A stretch of DNA of 64,000 bases from Neptuniibacter sp048548695 (GCF_048548695.1 NZ_JBLYIF010000001.1), one strand, 5' to 3'; shown: positions 41,958 through 51,391, numbered from the stretch's first letter. Numbers and translations are program-made. The notes: a model not told the origin generated them from the sequence alone.

Positions 41958-42890
41958 ATGTCTCAATCGCTTGCTTTTGTTTTTCCCGGTCAAGGTTCCC
42001 AGCAGGTTGGAATGCTGGCAGATCTGGCCGCTACTTATCCGGTTATTCAACAGACCTTTGCTGAAGCCTCAGATGCCCTGGGTTATGACTTGTGGCAACT
42101 GGTTCAGAATGGCCCTGACACTGAACTTAATCAGACAGACAAGACTCAGCCGGCACTCCTGACCGCAGGTGTTGCATTGTGGCGTATGTGGGCCGGGCTT
42201 GGCCAGACTGCGCCGGCGATGTTGGCCGGTCATAGCCTGGGTGAATACACCGCCCTGGTGTGCGGCGGGGCAATAGAGTTTGCTGATGGCGTTCGTTTGG
42301 TAAAATTGCGCGGTGAGTATATGCAACAGGCTGTTCCCGCAGGTACCGGAGCAATGGCTGCGATACTTGGATTGGATGATGCAGCGATTGCAGCAGCCTG
42401 CGCCAGTGCTGCCGATGGTGACGTGGTGTCACCGGTGAATTATAACTGTCCGGGGCAGGTCGTTATTGCCGGCCAGGCAGCTGCAGTGGAGCGTGCCATA
42501 GAGGCCTGCAAGGCTGCCGGAGCGAAACGGGCTATTCCATTGCCTGTCAGTGTGCCGTCTCATTGTGCTCTTATGCGCCCTGCGGCAGAGCAAATGGAAT
42601 CTGCGCTGGCTGATATTAGCATTCAAATGCCAGCTATCCCGGTTATCCAGAATGTTGCTGCTGAGCAGCCAGCGGATGCGGAGCAGCTGAAGGCGAACTT
42701 GTTGGCCCAGTTATATAGTCCCGTGTTGTGGACGCCAAGTGTCCAGGCAATGGTTGCTCAAGGGGTTGCAACAACGGTTGAGTGTGGTCCTGGCAAAGTA
42801 CTGTCTGGCCTGAATAAGAAAATCGACAGATCTCTGAATGTTTTGGCCATTGGTGATGCCGCCGGGCTTGAGAAAGCACTCAGTGCCTGA
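41958..42890 (+). CDS. fabD: Malonyl-CoA-ACP transacylase
   Basis: Moves malonyl from CoA to ACP to start chain extension. 310 residues with the GQGSQQVGM loop, nucleophile Ser in GHSLGEYTALV and the catalytic His in SVPSHCALM. AGAGGAG ribosome-binding site just before the ATG. Followed by fabG after 23 bases. Confidence 0.96.
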   Translation: MSQSLAFVFPGQGSQQVGMLADLAATYPVIQQTFAEASDALGYDLWQLVQNGPDTELNQTDKTQPALLTAGVALWRMWAGLGQTAPAMLAGHSLGEYTALVCGGAIEFADGVRLVKLRGEYMQQAVPAGTGAMAAILGLDDAAIAAACASAADGDVVSPVNYNCPGQVVIAGQAAAVERAIEACKAAGAKRAIPLPVSVPSHCALMRPAAEQMESALADISIQMPAIPVIQNVAAEQPADAEQLKANLLAQLYSPVLWTPSVQAMVAQGVATTVECGPGKVLSGLNKKIDRSLNVLAIGDAAGLEKALSA

Positions 42891-42913
42891 GCAGAAACAG
42901 ATAGGTAATCAGC

Positions 42914-43657
42914 ATGAGTATTGAAGGAAAAATTGCACTTGTTACGGGTGCAACCCGAGGAATCGGCAAAGCGATAGCTGAAGAGCTGGGTAAACAGGGT
43001 GCAGTGGTGGTTGGTACTGCCACCAGTGAAGGTGGTGCTGCCAGCATCAGTAATTATCTGGCCGCTGCGGGTATCAAGGGTACCGGCTTAGTACTGGATG
43101 TCTCCGACAGTACATCCGTAGAAGCCGTTCTTAAGCAGGTGCAAAGTGACTTCGGCACAGTTGAAGTTCTGGTTAACAACGCTGGTATTACCCGCGATAA
43201 CATTTTGATGCGCATGAAGGACGATGAATGGGATCAGGTGGTTAATACTAACCTGTCCTCAGTGTATCGCCTGGTTAAAGGTTGCCTGCGTGGCATGACT
43301 AAAGCGCGTTGGGGCCGAATCATCAGTGTCAGTTCAGTGGTAGCTTCCATGGGTAATGCTGGCCAAACTAACTATGCTGCAGCTAAGTCAGGCATGGAAG
43401 GTTTTACCCGTGCGTTGGCCCGTGAAGTGGGCTCGCGTAACATTACTGTGAATTGCGTAGCACCCGGGTTTATTGATACGGATATGACCAGCGGTCTGGC
43501 TGAAGAACATAAAGATAAGTTGAAATCTCAAATTCCGTTGAACCGTTTGGGCCAGCCGGAAGAGATTGCAGCAGTGGTCGGTTTCCTGGCCGGTCAGAGT
43601 GGCGGATATATCACTGGCGAGTCAATTCAGGTCAATGGCGGCATGTACATGGGGTAA
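42914..43657 (+). CDS. fabG: 3-oxoacyl-ACP reductase
   Basis: NADPH-dependent short-chain dehydrogenase of 247 residues. Cofactor motif TGATRGIGKA; catalytic Ser-Tyr-Lys in ISVSSVV and NYAAAKSG; NNAGI. Performs the first reduction of each fatty acid elongation cycle. acpP follows after 158 bp that appear to hold a separate promoter. Confidence 0.96.
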   Translation: MSIEGKIALVTGATRGIGKAIAEELGKQGAVVVGTATSEGGAASISNYLAAAGIKGTGLVLDVSDSTSVEAVLKQVQSDFGTVEVLVNNAGITRDNILMRMKDDEWDQVVNTNLSSVYRLVKGCLRGMTKARWGRIISVSSVVASMGNAGQTNYAAAKSGMEGFTRALAREVGSRNITVNCVAPGFIDTDMTSGLAEEHKDKLKSQIPLNRLGQPEEIAAVVGFLAGQSGGYITGESIQVNGGMYMG

Positions 43658-43673
43658 TCCCCCCATAAAGGAA

Positions 43674-43701
43674 TTGTTTTTTTTCCTGAATTGTTGATAA
43701 T
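43674..43701 (+). promoter_or_regulatory. Possible acpP promoter
   Basis: TTGTTT (43674-43679), 16-bp spacer, GATAAT (43696-43701) in the fabG-acpP gap. acpP is commonly transcribed more than its neighbours, so a promoter is expected here; the -35 match is modest. Confidence 0.35.
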
Positions 43702-43730
43702 GTGCCGTCAGGTAGAGACGAACTTAGCTG

Positions 43731-43747
43731 CGATGCTTTATGCATCG
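43731..43747 (+). other. Stem-loop in the acpP leader
   Basis: CGATGC-TTTAT-GCATCG, a perfect 6-bp hairpin about 70-85 bases upstream of the acpP ATG. If the upstream promoter is right it lies in the 5' untranslated region and may stabilise the abundant acpP mRNA. Confidence 0.4.
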
Positions 43748-43815
43748 TCGCATTTAATGAACATTCCTACCCATGTCTAACCGATGTGTGGTGTTGATAC
43801 AAAATAGGAACAGAT

Positions 43816-44049
43816 ATGAGTAACATCGAAGAGCGCGTTAAGAAGATCATCGCTGAACAGCTGGGCGTTAAGGAAGAAGAAGTGACCAACGAAGCTTCCT
43901 TCGTTGAAGATCTGGGTGCTGACTCCCTGGACACTGTTGAGCTGGTTATGGCTCTTGAAGAAGAATTCGAAACTGAAATTCCTGACGAAGAAGCTGAGAA
44001 AATCACTACAGTTCAGCTGGCAATCGATTACATCAACTCTCACCAGTAA
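43816..44049 (+). CDS. acpP: Acyl carrier protein
   Basis: A 77-residue acidic four-helix carrier; the phosphopantetheine attachment site is Ser37 in GADSLDTVEL. Nearly the universal gammaproteobacterial sequence. AGGAA ribosome-binding site. Ended by a strong terminator that separates it from fabF. Confidence 0.98.
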   Translation: MSNIEERVKKIIAEQLGVKEEEVTNEASFVEDLGADSLDTVELVMALEEEFETEIPDEEAEKITTVQLAIDYINSHQ

Positions 44050-44072
44050 TCGTTTATCGTCTCGAACGTTTG

Positions 44073-44105
44073 AAAAGCCGCACTATCTCAGATAGTGCGG
44101 CTTTT
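44073..44105 (+). terminator. Strong terminator after acpP
   Basis: Perfect 15-bp stem (44073-44087 with 44091-44105) around a TCA loop, beginning AAAAGCCGCAC and ending GTGCGGCTTTT with further T-rich sequence. The core GCCGCAC stem is the same as in the ehuA/ompW terminator. Confidence 0.92.
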
Positions 44106-44168
44106 CTTTTGCGTCTAATTCTGCAATAAAGAGCCGAGACTTTAGGATAATTGCTCAGGAGTGGCTTA

Positions 44169-45407
44169 ATGGCAAAAAAGCGTGTCGTCGTTACCGGAAT
44201 GGGAATGGTAACCCCGCTGGGGCATGATGTTGCCCAGACATGGAAGCAGACGCTTGAAGGCAAGAGTGGTGCATCACTCATCACCCATTTTGATGTCGAA
44301 AACTTTGCAACCCGTTTTTCCGCTTCAGTTAAAGACTTTGATGTATCTCCCTATGTGAGCAGTAAAGATGCTCGTAAGATGGACCTCTTTATCCAGTATG
44401 GGCTGGCGGCTGCAGTACAGGCAATTGATGATGCAGGCCTTGATCCGGAACAGGTGAACCCGCATCGGGTTGGTTGTGCGATTGGTTCCGGTATCGGCGG
44501 TTTGCCTATGATCGAAACCAACCTGGCTCAGCTAAGTCAGAATGGGCCACGCCGCGTATCTCCATTTTTTGTGCCGGGCAGTATTATCAATATGATTGCC
44601 GGCAACCTAGCAATTCGTTATGGCTTTAAAGGCCCTAATATCGCCATCACCACCGCCTGTACCACAGGGACCCACAATATTGGTTCCGCCATGCGAATGA
44701 TTCAGTATGGTGATGCGGATGTCATGCTGGCGGGTGGTGCCGAGATGGCCACAACCCCGTTGGGTATTGCCGGTTTTGCAGCAGCCCGTGCACTGTCCAC
44801 GCGTAATGATAACCCTGAAGCCGCCAGCCGCCCCTGGGATCGTGATCGCGATGGCTTTGTGTTGGGTGATGGTGCCGGTATTGTCGTGCTGGAGTCATAT
44901 GAGCATGCTGTTGCCCGTGGCGCGCAGATCTATTGTGAACTTGCGGGTTTTGGTATGAGTGACGATGCGTATCATATGACAGCACCACCGGCGAGCGGGG
45001 AGGGTGCAGCACTCTCAATGGCAAATGCCATTGCCGATGCGGGTATCGACAAAGGCGATATTGATTATATCAACGCTCATGGTACCTCCACTCCAGCGGG
45101 TGACCTGGCGGAGTCCAACGCTGTTAAACAGGTACTGGGGGCTGCAGCAGCACAGGTGCGTTTAAGCTCGACGAAATCGATGACCGGGCACCTGTTGGGT
45201 GCGGCAGGGGCGGTTGAAGCAATCTTTAGCGTACTGGCTTTGCGTGATCAGGTAGCGCCCCCTACCATCAACCTGGATAACCCATCCGATGGTTGTGACC
45301 TCAACTACGTGCCCCATCAGGCTCAGTCTTGTCAGGTTCGGGCGACCATGTCCAACTCGTTTGGCTTTGGCGGGACCAACGGTACGTTATTGTTCCGCTC
45401 TGTTTAG
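44169..45407 (+). CDS. fabF: 3-oxoacyl-ACP synthase II
   Basis: Condensing enzyme of 412 residues. Cys-His-His triad: Cys in TACTTGTHNIG, His in INAHGTSTPAGD and in SMTGHLLGAAG. The frame opens at 44151, but ATG 44169 with CAGGAG upstream gives the normal start MAKKRVVVTGMG. The next gene, pabC, begins 20 bases after the stop. Confidence 0.96.
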   Translation: MAKKRVVVTGMGMVTPLGHDVAQTWKQTLEGKSGASLITHFDVENFATRFSASVKDFDVSPYVSSKDARKMDLFIQYGLAAAVQAIDDAGLDPEQVNPHRVGCAIGSGIGGLPMIETNLAQLSQNGPRRVSPFFVPGSIINMIAGNLAIRYGFKGPNIAITTACTTGTHNIGSAMRMIQYGDADVMLAGGAEMATTPLGIAGFAAARALSTRNDNPEAASRPWDRDRDGFVLGDGAGIVVLESYEHAVARGAQIYCELAGFGMSDDAYHMTAPPASGEGAALSMANAIADAGIDKGDIDYINAHGTSTPAGDLAESNAVKQVLGAAAAQVRLSSTKSMTGHLLGAAGAVEAIFSVLALRDQVAPPTINLDNPSDGCDLNYVPHQAQSCQVRATMSNSFGFGGTNGTLLFRSV

Positions 45408-45427
45408 TCTTCATTATGGGAAAGCTC

Positions 45428-46246
45428 ATGCAGCAGGTCTGGATCAATGGGGTACAGGTGACAAGCATTCCGGTTACGGATCGTGGCCTGGCATATGGAG
45501 ATGGACTGTTTGAGACTATCTGTGTTGCCGATGGCCAGATGCCATTACTTGAGCGTCACCTGTCACGTCTAAGCCTCGGCTTACGGCGGCTTAAGTTTCC
45601 CGCTGACACCCTTAACGCGGTCAAGGCGGATATAGCCGCATTATCCCTGCAGGGTGATCTGACACTTAAACTCATGGTTACCCGCGGTTCAGGCGCCCGG
45701 GGTTATGCCTTACCTGAGCCGACCGAGACTAGCCGAATCATTATCATCAGCCCGCGACAAGCCGTGCTATCACCACAACAGAAAAACGGTATCAAAAGTC
45801 GCTTCTGTGATTATCAGATGGCGATCAATCCACAACTGGCCGGAATTAAGCATCTCAACCGGCTGGAGCAGGTCATAGCCCGCAGCGAGTGGCAGGATAC
45901 AACCATCAATGAAGGCGTTCTGTTGGACAGCGATGGCTTTCTGGTTGAAGGCACCATGAGCAATTTATTCTGGGTAACCACTGATGGCAAAGTTCAAACG
46001 CCAGCGTTAGAGCGCTGTGGTGTGGCGGGAGTGATGCGCGGCTATCTGCTCGACACTCTCACTGCTTTGGGTATTGCGACCGAGCAGGGACTGTATCGTC
46101 GCGAAGCTTTATTGTCTGCCACTGAAATTTTCTTCTGTAACAGCCTTATTCATCTGTGGCCGGTGCGTGAACTGGAAGGCCGGGCGTTTGCGCCGGGCAA
46201 GGTGTGTCGGTTGTTGCAGCAACGTATTAAACAGGACCTGTTTTGA
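45428..46246 (+). CDS. pabC: Aminodeoxychorismate lyase
   Basis: PLP enzyme of fold type IV, releasing p-aminobenzoate for folate. About 272 residues: WINGVQ, DRGLAYGDGLFETI, the PLP Lys in GIKHLNRLEQV, and EGTMSNLFWV. The frame runs back to 45329 inside fabF; ATG 45428, following GGGAAAG, gives the family-standard start. ATG 45416 is also possible but has no ribosome-binding site. Confidence 0.92.
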   Translation: MQQVWINGVQVTSIPVTDRGLAYGDGLFETICVADGQMPLLERHLSRLSLGLRRLKFPADTLNAVKADIAALSLQGDLTLKLMVTRGSGARGYALPEPTETSRIIIISPRQAVLSPQQKNGIKSRFCDYQMAINPQLAGIKHLNRLEQVIARSEWQDTTINEGVLLDSDGFLVEGTMSNLFWVTTDGKVQTPALERCGVAGVMRGYLLDTLTALGIATEQGLYRREALLSATEIFFCNSLIHLWPVRELEGRAFAPGKVCRLLQQRIKQDLF

Positions 46247-47271
46247 TCCAGCGTGTTTCTCGACTCTTTTTTGTGTTCGCCGTGCTCACTGCTGCAACGG
46301 CTATTTGGCTGTGGCAGGATTATCAGCGCGCTCTGCAGGCACCATTGTTATTGCAGGATGTGATCGAAATAGATATAAAAAAAGGCAGCAATTTCAATGA
46401 TTTTGTAAGCTATCTTGAGAGTAAATCTCTTATAGAAAATCCGCTGTATCTGAAACTCTATGCGCGTCATTCGGGTTTGGCGCGTCAGCTTAAGGCGGGT
46501 TACTACCGATTGCAGCCAGATATGACTGTGGTGAGTCTGCTGGAGCTGGTGACCAGTGGTCGTTCAATCAGTTACAGTTTCACCATTGTCGAGGGTTCGA
46601 CGTTCAAGCAGTTGCTGGCATCGATTAAAAGCAACAGCAAATTGCGCGATGATGTGACCGATCTGGAGACCGTAGATTTACTGAAAAAGCTGGCTATTGA
46701 TGCCCCTCACCCCGAAGGGCAATTTCTGGCCGAAACCTATCACTTTGAAAAAAACGGCTCCGCCCAGGCGCTTTTAAAACGTGCACATGCCATGTTGCAG
46801 GATACGCTTGACCGGGCCTGGGAAGGCCGGGCTAAAGAGCTGCCCTATACCTCAGCCTATGAAGCATTAATCATGGCGTCGATTATTGAAAAAGAAACGG
46901 CGCGTGCTGATGAGCGGCCAGTGATTGCTGGGGTATTTGTACGTCGCCTTAATAAAAAGATGCGTCTGCAGACCGACCCTACCGTAATCTATGGCATGGG
47001 GGATCGTTACACAGGGAATATTCGCCGCTCAGACTTGCGCAGAGCCACGCCATATAACACCTATGTGATCAAGGGGCTGCCACCCACCCCGATCGCTATG
47101 GTCGGTGCTGCTGCCATTGAGGCTGCGGTACACCCAGCCAAGGGAAAGGCTTTGTTTTTTGTTGCCAAGGGAGATGGCAGTCATCAATTTTCCGAGACGC
47201 TGAAGCAGCATAATGAAGCCGTGCGTCGTTACCAACTTAAACGGCGTGAGGACTACCGTTCCTCGCCCTGA
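46243..47271 (+). CDS. mltG: Endolytic murein transglycosylase MltG
   Basis: Inner-membrane enzyme of 342 residues that cuts nascent glycan strands and is thought to end their polymerisation. N-terminal membrane helix (FFVFAVLTAATAIWLW), a LysM-like domain, then the YceG catalytic domain with Glu in ASIIEKETA and RLQTDPTVIYGMG. TTG start overlapping the pabC stop (TTGA) with AGGA upstream. Order pabC-mltG-tmk-holB is as in E. coli. Confidence 0.95.
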   Translation: MIQRVSRLFFVFAVLTAATAIWLWQDYQRALQAPLLLQDVIEIDIKKGSNFNDFVSYLESKSLIENPLYLKLYARHSGLARQLKAGYYRLQPDMTVVSLLELVTSGRSISYSFTIVEGSTFKQLLASIKSNSKLRDDVTDLETVDLLKKLAIDAPHPEGQFLAETYHFEKNGSAQALLKRAHAMLQDTLDRAWEGRAKELPYTSAYEALIMASIIEKETARADERPVIAGVFVRRLNKKMRLQTDPTVIYGMGDRYTGNIRRSDLRRATPYNTYVIKGLPPTPIAMVGAAAIEAAVHPAKGKALFFVAKGDGSHQFSETLKQHNEAVRRYQLKRREDYRSSP

Positions 47272-47283
47272 TATGATGCCAAT

Positions 47284-47916
47284 ATGAAACAAACACAAGG
47301 TCGATTTATTACGGTTGAAGGTACAGAAGGTGTTGGCAAATCGAGCAATATCGACTTTCTCGCCGAATCCCTGCAGATACGCGGCAAGGAGGTGTTACTC
47401 ACCCGTGAACCTGGTGGAACACCCCTTGCGGAAGATCTGCGTAAACTGCTTCTCGAGCCTCGGGAGGAGAACATCAGTAACGAAACTGAATTGTTGCTCA
47501 TGTTCGCTGCCCGTGCTCAGCACCTGGAAAATGTAATCAAGCCAGCGCTGGCCCGCGGTGCCTGGGTGATTTCTGACCGGTTTACTGATGCTACCTATGC
47601 CTATCAGGGCGGTGGGCGTGGCATGTCCATTAACAGCATCGCCACACTGGAGCATTTGGTACAGGGTAGCCTGCGGCCGGACCTGACTTTGCTACTCGAC
47701 TTGCCGGTAGAGGTGGGGCTACGCCGTGCCAGTGAACGAAGTACACCAGACCGTATCGAGCAAGAGCGGATCGATTTCTTCGAGCGGGTAAGAAAAGCGT
47801 ACCTGCTCCGTGCCCAGCAGGACCCGGTAAGAATGCGCATTATTGATGCATCCCAGCCACTGAACCAGGTGCAGCAGCAGATCTCCCGGCAACTTACGAT
47901 GTTTCTGAGGCAGTAA
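47284..47916 (+). CDS. tmk: Thymidylate kinase
   Basis: Phosphorylates dTMP to dTDP. 210 residues with P-loop EGTEGVGKS, DR(F/Y) motif SDRFTDATYAYQG, and the lid region after PDRIEQE. No clear ribosome-binding site before ATG 47284. holB begins two bases after the stop. Confidence 0.96.
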   Translation: MKQTQGRFITVEGTEGVGKSSNIDFLAESLQIRGKEVLLTREPGGTPLAEDLRKLLLEPREENISNETELLLMFAARAQHLENVIKPALARGAWVISDRFTDATYAYQGGGRGMSINSIATLEHLVQGSLRPDLTLLLDLPVEVGLRRASERSTPDRIEQERIDFFERVRKAYLLRAQQDPVRMRIIDASQPLNQVQQQISRQLTMFLRQ

Positions 47917-47918
47917 TT

Positions 47919-48923
47919 TTGGCAGGTCTACATCCGGTTCATCCATGGTTTGAAACCCCGCTGTCTCAGGTAGTCGCGTTACATAGCAGTGGTCGTCTGC
48001 CGCATGCATTGTTGTTGCATGGGGTGGCGGGCATTGGCAAGAACCGGTTGGCACAGGCTGTGGCGAATTATTTGTTATGCCATCAACCTGAGACTGGGGT
48101 TGCCTGTGGCCATTGCAAAGGATGCGAGCTGAACCGTGCCGGCAGTCACCCTGACCTTTTTCAGCTGATGCCAGAAGAACCCGGTAAGCAGTTAAAGGTA
48201 GATCAGGTTAGAAACCTGGGCGATTTTATTTTCAGTACTGCGCAGCAGGGTGGTTACCGGGTAGTTATTATTGATCCGGCGGATGCGCTTAACCTGGCCG
48301 CTGCTAATGCGCTGCTAAAAATGCTGGAAGAGCCTGGTCAGAAAACACTGCTTCTGCTTATCACTGCGCGCATGGGGCAGTTGTTACCTACCATCAAGAG
48401 CCGCTGTCAGCACATCCAGTGTACGGCACCCTCGGCTGAGCTTGCTCAATCCTGGTTACTTGAGCAGATGCCTGAGTTGGATGCAGAATTAGCGCAGCAG
48501 GTATTATCGGTTAACCGAGGCTCACCGGAACAAGCGTTACAGTACCTGCAGCAGTCTGAAGCGGATTTGCGCCAACTGCTGGTAAAGGGGTTAGCAGATA
48601 TTCTGCGACAGCGTAGAAGCCCTCTGGAGGTCGCAGCACAGTGGCATAGACAGGATGTCGATCGATTGTTAAATTGGTTTTATGCCATTTTGACGGACAT
48701 TTTACGCCAGACGCTGACCGAAGGTGGCCACCTTATTGAACAGTCCGATGCGAAGAATATGATCGCGGCGGTTGCTAAAAAAGCAAACCCGGTTAAAATC
48801 TTGAAATTGGCCGATAAAATTGTCCAGGAACGCCGAGCCATACTGCAACGGCAAAATCCAAATAAACAGCTTTTGCTGGAATCGTTATTGTTGCAGTGGA
48901 GTGTTTTGTTCAGACAGGAGTAG
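47919..48923 (+). CDS. holB: DNA polymerase III subunit delta'
   Basis: Clamp-loader subunit of 334 residues. Degenerate Walker A (HGVAGIGKN), zinc module CGHCKGCELNRAGSHPD, and the SRC-type motif IKSRCQHIQC. Wild-type delta' does not hydrolyse ATP. TTG start with GAGG upstream. Belongs to the tmk-holB-pilZ-tatD run. Confidence 0.94.
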   Translation: MAGLHPVHPWFETPLSQVVALHSSGRLPHALLLHGVAGIGKNRLAQAVANYLLCHQPETGVACGHCKGCELNRAGSHPDLFQLMPEEPGKQLKVDQVRNLGDFIFSTAQQGGYRVVIIDPADALNLAAANALLKMLEEPGQKTLLLLITARMGQLLPTIKSRCQHIQCTAPSAELAQSWLLEQMPELDAELAQQVLSVNRGSPEQALQYLQQSEADLRQLLVKGLADILRQRRSPLEVAAQWHRQDVDRLLNWFYAILTDILRQTLTEGGHLIEQSDAKNMIAAVAKKANPVKILKLADKIVQERRAILQRQNPNKQLLLESLLLQWSVLFRQE

Positions 48924-48932
48924 CATCGCTTT

Positions 48933-49283
48933 ATGAGTGTGGTCCCACGACTCAGTCACGGCATACTGTCATTGACCATAAAGACCAAGGAAGAGCTGTA
49001 CCAGGCTTATCTGCCGTTTATCACTAATGGTGGCCTGTTCATCCCAACCCTTCGCTCGTACCACCTGGGTGAAGAAGTCTTTATGCTACTTGACCTGATG
49101 GAAGAAACTGACAAAGTGCCGGTTACCGGCAAGGTGGTATGGTTAACTCCCAAAGGCGCGCAAGGCGGCAGAACTCCGGGTATTGGCATTCAACTGACAG
49201 CAGATGATTCCAGTCTGGTCAGTAAAATTGAGACCTATCTGGCCGGCGCGCTCAATTCAGAGCGCAAAACTAACGCCCTTTAA
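48933..49283 (+). CDS. PilZ domain protein
   Basis: A 116-residue PilZ-type protein in the same place as Pseudomonas pilZ (between holB and tatD). PilZ itself is a type IV pilus assembly factor that lacks the c-di-GMP-binding RxxxR/DxSxxG motifs; the N-terminus here has no RxxxR, consistent with that branch. Residues such as GGLFIPT and KVVWLTPKGAQGGRTPGIGIQL match. Confidence 0.92.
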   Translation: MSVVPRLSHGILSLTIKTKEELYQAYLPFITNGGLFIPTLRSYHLGEEVFMLLDLMEETDKVPVTGKVVWLTPKGAQGGRTPGIGIQLTADDSSLVSKIETYLAGALNSERKTNAL

Positions 49284-49297
49284 AGCGTTCTTACTCT

Positions 49298-50074
49298 ATG
49301 TTTATTGATTCACACTGTCACCTCGACAAGCTCGATCTGGCCACTTATGGCGATGATTTCTCCGCCATGGTGCACGCGGCTACTGAACGTCAGATCAGCA
49401 AAATGTTGTGCGTCAGCATCTCATTATCCGCTTTTGAGTCTATGTACCAGATAATCCGCGACTGGCCGCAGATTTTTGCTTCAGTAGGGGTGCACCCACT
49501 GCATACCGATGAAGGCGAAGTCAGCCGCCAGCAACTGCTGGAACTGAGTCAGCGTGACCGGATTGTTGCCATTGGTGAAACCGGCTTGGATTATTATTAT
49601 CAACAAGACACTCAAGCCCTGCAGCAAGCTAATTTTGCGACCCATCTTGAAGTGGCAGCTGAAGTTGGCCTACCGGTAATCGTGCATACTCGTGATGCAC
49701 GGGAAGATACTATTAATCTGATACGTCAGCATGGTAGCCGTGATTCGGGCGGCGTTTTACACTGTTTTACTGAAAGCCTTGAAATGGCACGTGCAGCGAT
49801 GGATGAGAATTACCTGATCTCATTCTCAGGCATTATCACTTTCCGCAATGCCGCTGAATTACGTGAAGTGGTCAAAGCGGTACCTCTTGAGTCGATGCTT
49901 ATTGAGACTGACTCACCTTATCTGGCACCCGTGCCATACCGTGGCAAAAGCAACGAACCGAAATATGTCGTTGAGGTCGCTCAGTGTATTGCTGAAATCA
50001 AAGGTGTGCCCGTAGAGCAGGTGGCTGAAGTGACCACAGCTAATTTCCACCGGCTCTTTTCTCGTGTGACCTGA
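49298..50074 (+). CDS. TatD-family metal-dependent hydrolase
   Basis: A 258-residue TIM-barrel nuclease-type hydrolase (YcfH group). Metal ligands: DSHCHLD, GETGLDYYY, VHTRDA, LHCFTES and ETDSPYLAP. Member of the holB-pilZ-tatD run. The ATG has no ribosome-binding site; translation may depend on coupling to pilZ, 14 bases upstream. Confidence 0.93.
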   Translation: MFIDSHCHLDKLDLATYGDDFSAMVHAATERQISKMLCVSISLSAFESMYQIIRDWPQIFASVGVHPLHTDEGEVSRQQLLELSQRDRIVAIGETGLDYYYQQDTQALQQANFATHLEVAAEVGLPVIVHTRDAREDTINLIRQHGSRDSGGVLHCFTESLEMARAAMDENYLISFSGIITFRNAAELREVVKAVPLESMLIETDSPYLAPVPYRGKSNEPKYVVEVAQCIAEIKGVPVEQVAEVTTANFHRLFSRVT

Positions 50075-50075
50075 C

Positions 50076-50972
50076 ATGTCCGGTTATCCGCTGAACTATA
50101 TCGAACCGGTATTTCGCCCCCCCAGTGAAGCAGGCTCACTGATCCTCCAGGTTACCAACGGTTGTAGCTGGAACCGCTGCACTTTCTGCGAGATGTATAC
50201 TGCAGAACAGAAAAAATTCAGTCTTAAATCACCGGCTGATATTGAACAGGAGTTGGCAGCATGTGCCGCACAACTGGCACCGGTGCGCCGGGTATTTCTG
50301 GCCGATGGTGATGCCATGGCTCTACCATTTGCCCGGCTAGAAAAAATATTGTTGTCGATCCGTGAGCATCTGCCAACGGTCAGCCGGATTTCCAGTTATT
50401 GCTTGCCGCGGAATTTGCGCAATAAAAACCCTGAACAGATGCAGCGCCTGCGTGAACTGGGTCTGCGATTGTTATATATCGGCGCGGAAAGCGGTGATGA
50501 CGAAGTACTCTCTAGTGTCAGTAAAGGCGAAACCTTTGCCAGTACCGCCGAGGCTTTTCGTAAAGCCAGTGCAGCCGGCATGAAAACCTCCATGATGATC
50601 ATCAATGGGCTGGGAGGGCGCCGTTTATCACAACAGCATGCCAGGGCATCTGCTGAACTTGCCAATGTCGCCCAGCCCGATTATCTCGCCACGCTGGTGC
50701 TGTATTTCAGTGGTTCACAAACGCGCCTGACGCAGGGGTTTGAACAGCAGTTTCAGACCCTTGATCAACAAGGCTTGTTTCAGGAGATGTATTGGTTTCT
50801 GGAAATGCTGCAACTGGAACAGACTATATTTCGTAGCGATCATGCTTCTAACTACCTGGTATTAAAAGGCGTGTTGGGTAGGGATAAAGCACGTCTGCTA
50901 GACCAGGTCAGCCAGGCGCTGGCAGGTGATGATCGTATCAGCTTGCGCGACGAGACTTACCGCAGCCTCTAG
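50076..50972 (+). CDS. Radical SAM protein with a CX4CX2C cluster motif
   Basis: A 298-residue radical SAM enzyme. The cluster motif is CSWNRCTFC, i.e. four rather than three residues between the first two Cys, followed by EMYTAEQKKF; later GDAMALPF and YIGAESGDDEVL fit the SAM-binding half-barrel. Such CX4CX2C members occur in uncharacterised families. Starts one base after tatD, so part of its operon. Substrate unknown. Confidence 0.85.
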   Translation: MSGYPLNYIEPVFRPPSEAGSLILQVTNGCSWNRCTFCEMYTAEQKKFSLKSPADIEQELAACAAQLAPVRRVFLADGDAMALPFARLEKILLSIREHLPTVSRISSYCLPRNLRNKNPEQMQRLRELGLRLLYIGAESGDDEVLSSVSKGETFASTAEAFRKASAAGMKTSMMIINGLGGRRLSQQHARASAELANVAQPDYLATLVLYFSGSQTRLTQGFEQQFQTLDQQGLFQEMYWFLEMLQLEQTIFRSDHASNYLVLKGVLGRDKARLLDQVSQALAGDDRISLRDETYRSL

Positions 50973-50983
50973 AGGAATCAGAC

Positions 50984-51391
50984 ATGGTTGAACGCTTAGT
51001 GGTTACCACGGGTCGCCAGGGGTTATTTGAATTTACCGACCAGATTCAGGCACTGGTGAAGCACTCTGGCCTAGAGCAGGGACTGTGTACACTTTGCATT
51101 CAGCATACCAGCGCCAGCCTGATCATTCAGGAAAATGCTGATCCCAGCGCTAGAGTTGATCTTGAAAACTGGCTGAATCGCCTGGTGCCGGAGCATGATC
51201 CGCTCTATACCCACACAATGGAAGGCGCGGATGATATGCCTGCACATATCAAATCTATGCTCACCGCGAGCTCTCTGTCGATTCCTGTTATTGACCAGCA
51301 ACTGGCACTGGGGGTATGGCAGGGGGTGTACTGCTGGGAACATCGTCACTCCAGCAAGCAGCGCACCATTATCGTTCATTTAGGCCCCTGA
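50984..51391 (+). CDS. yjbQ: YjbQ family protein (UPF0047)
   Basis: A 135-residue single-domain protein of the YjbQ family, credited in E. coli with weak thiamine-phosphate synthase activity. Conserved HTSASLIIQENADPSARVDLE, the His-rich GADDMPAHIKSML and GVYCWEHRH. AGAGGA ribosome-binding site. Last gene of the fatty-acid/replication block. Confidence 0.92.
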   Translation: MVERLVVTTGRQGLFEFTDQIQALVKHSGLEQGLCTLCIQHTSASLIIQENADPSARVDLENWLNRLVPEHDPLYTHTMEGADDMPAHIKSMLTASSLSIPVIDQQLALGVWQGVYCWEHRHSSKQRTIIVHLGP

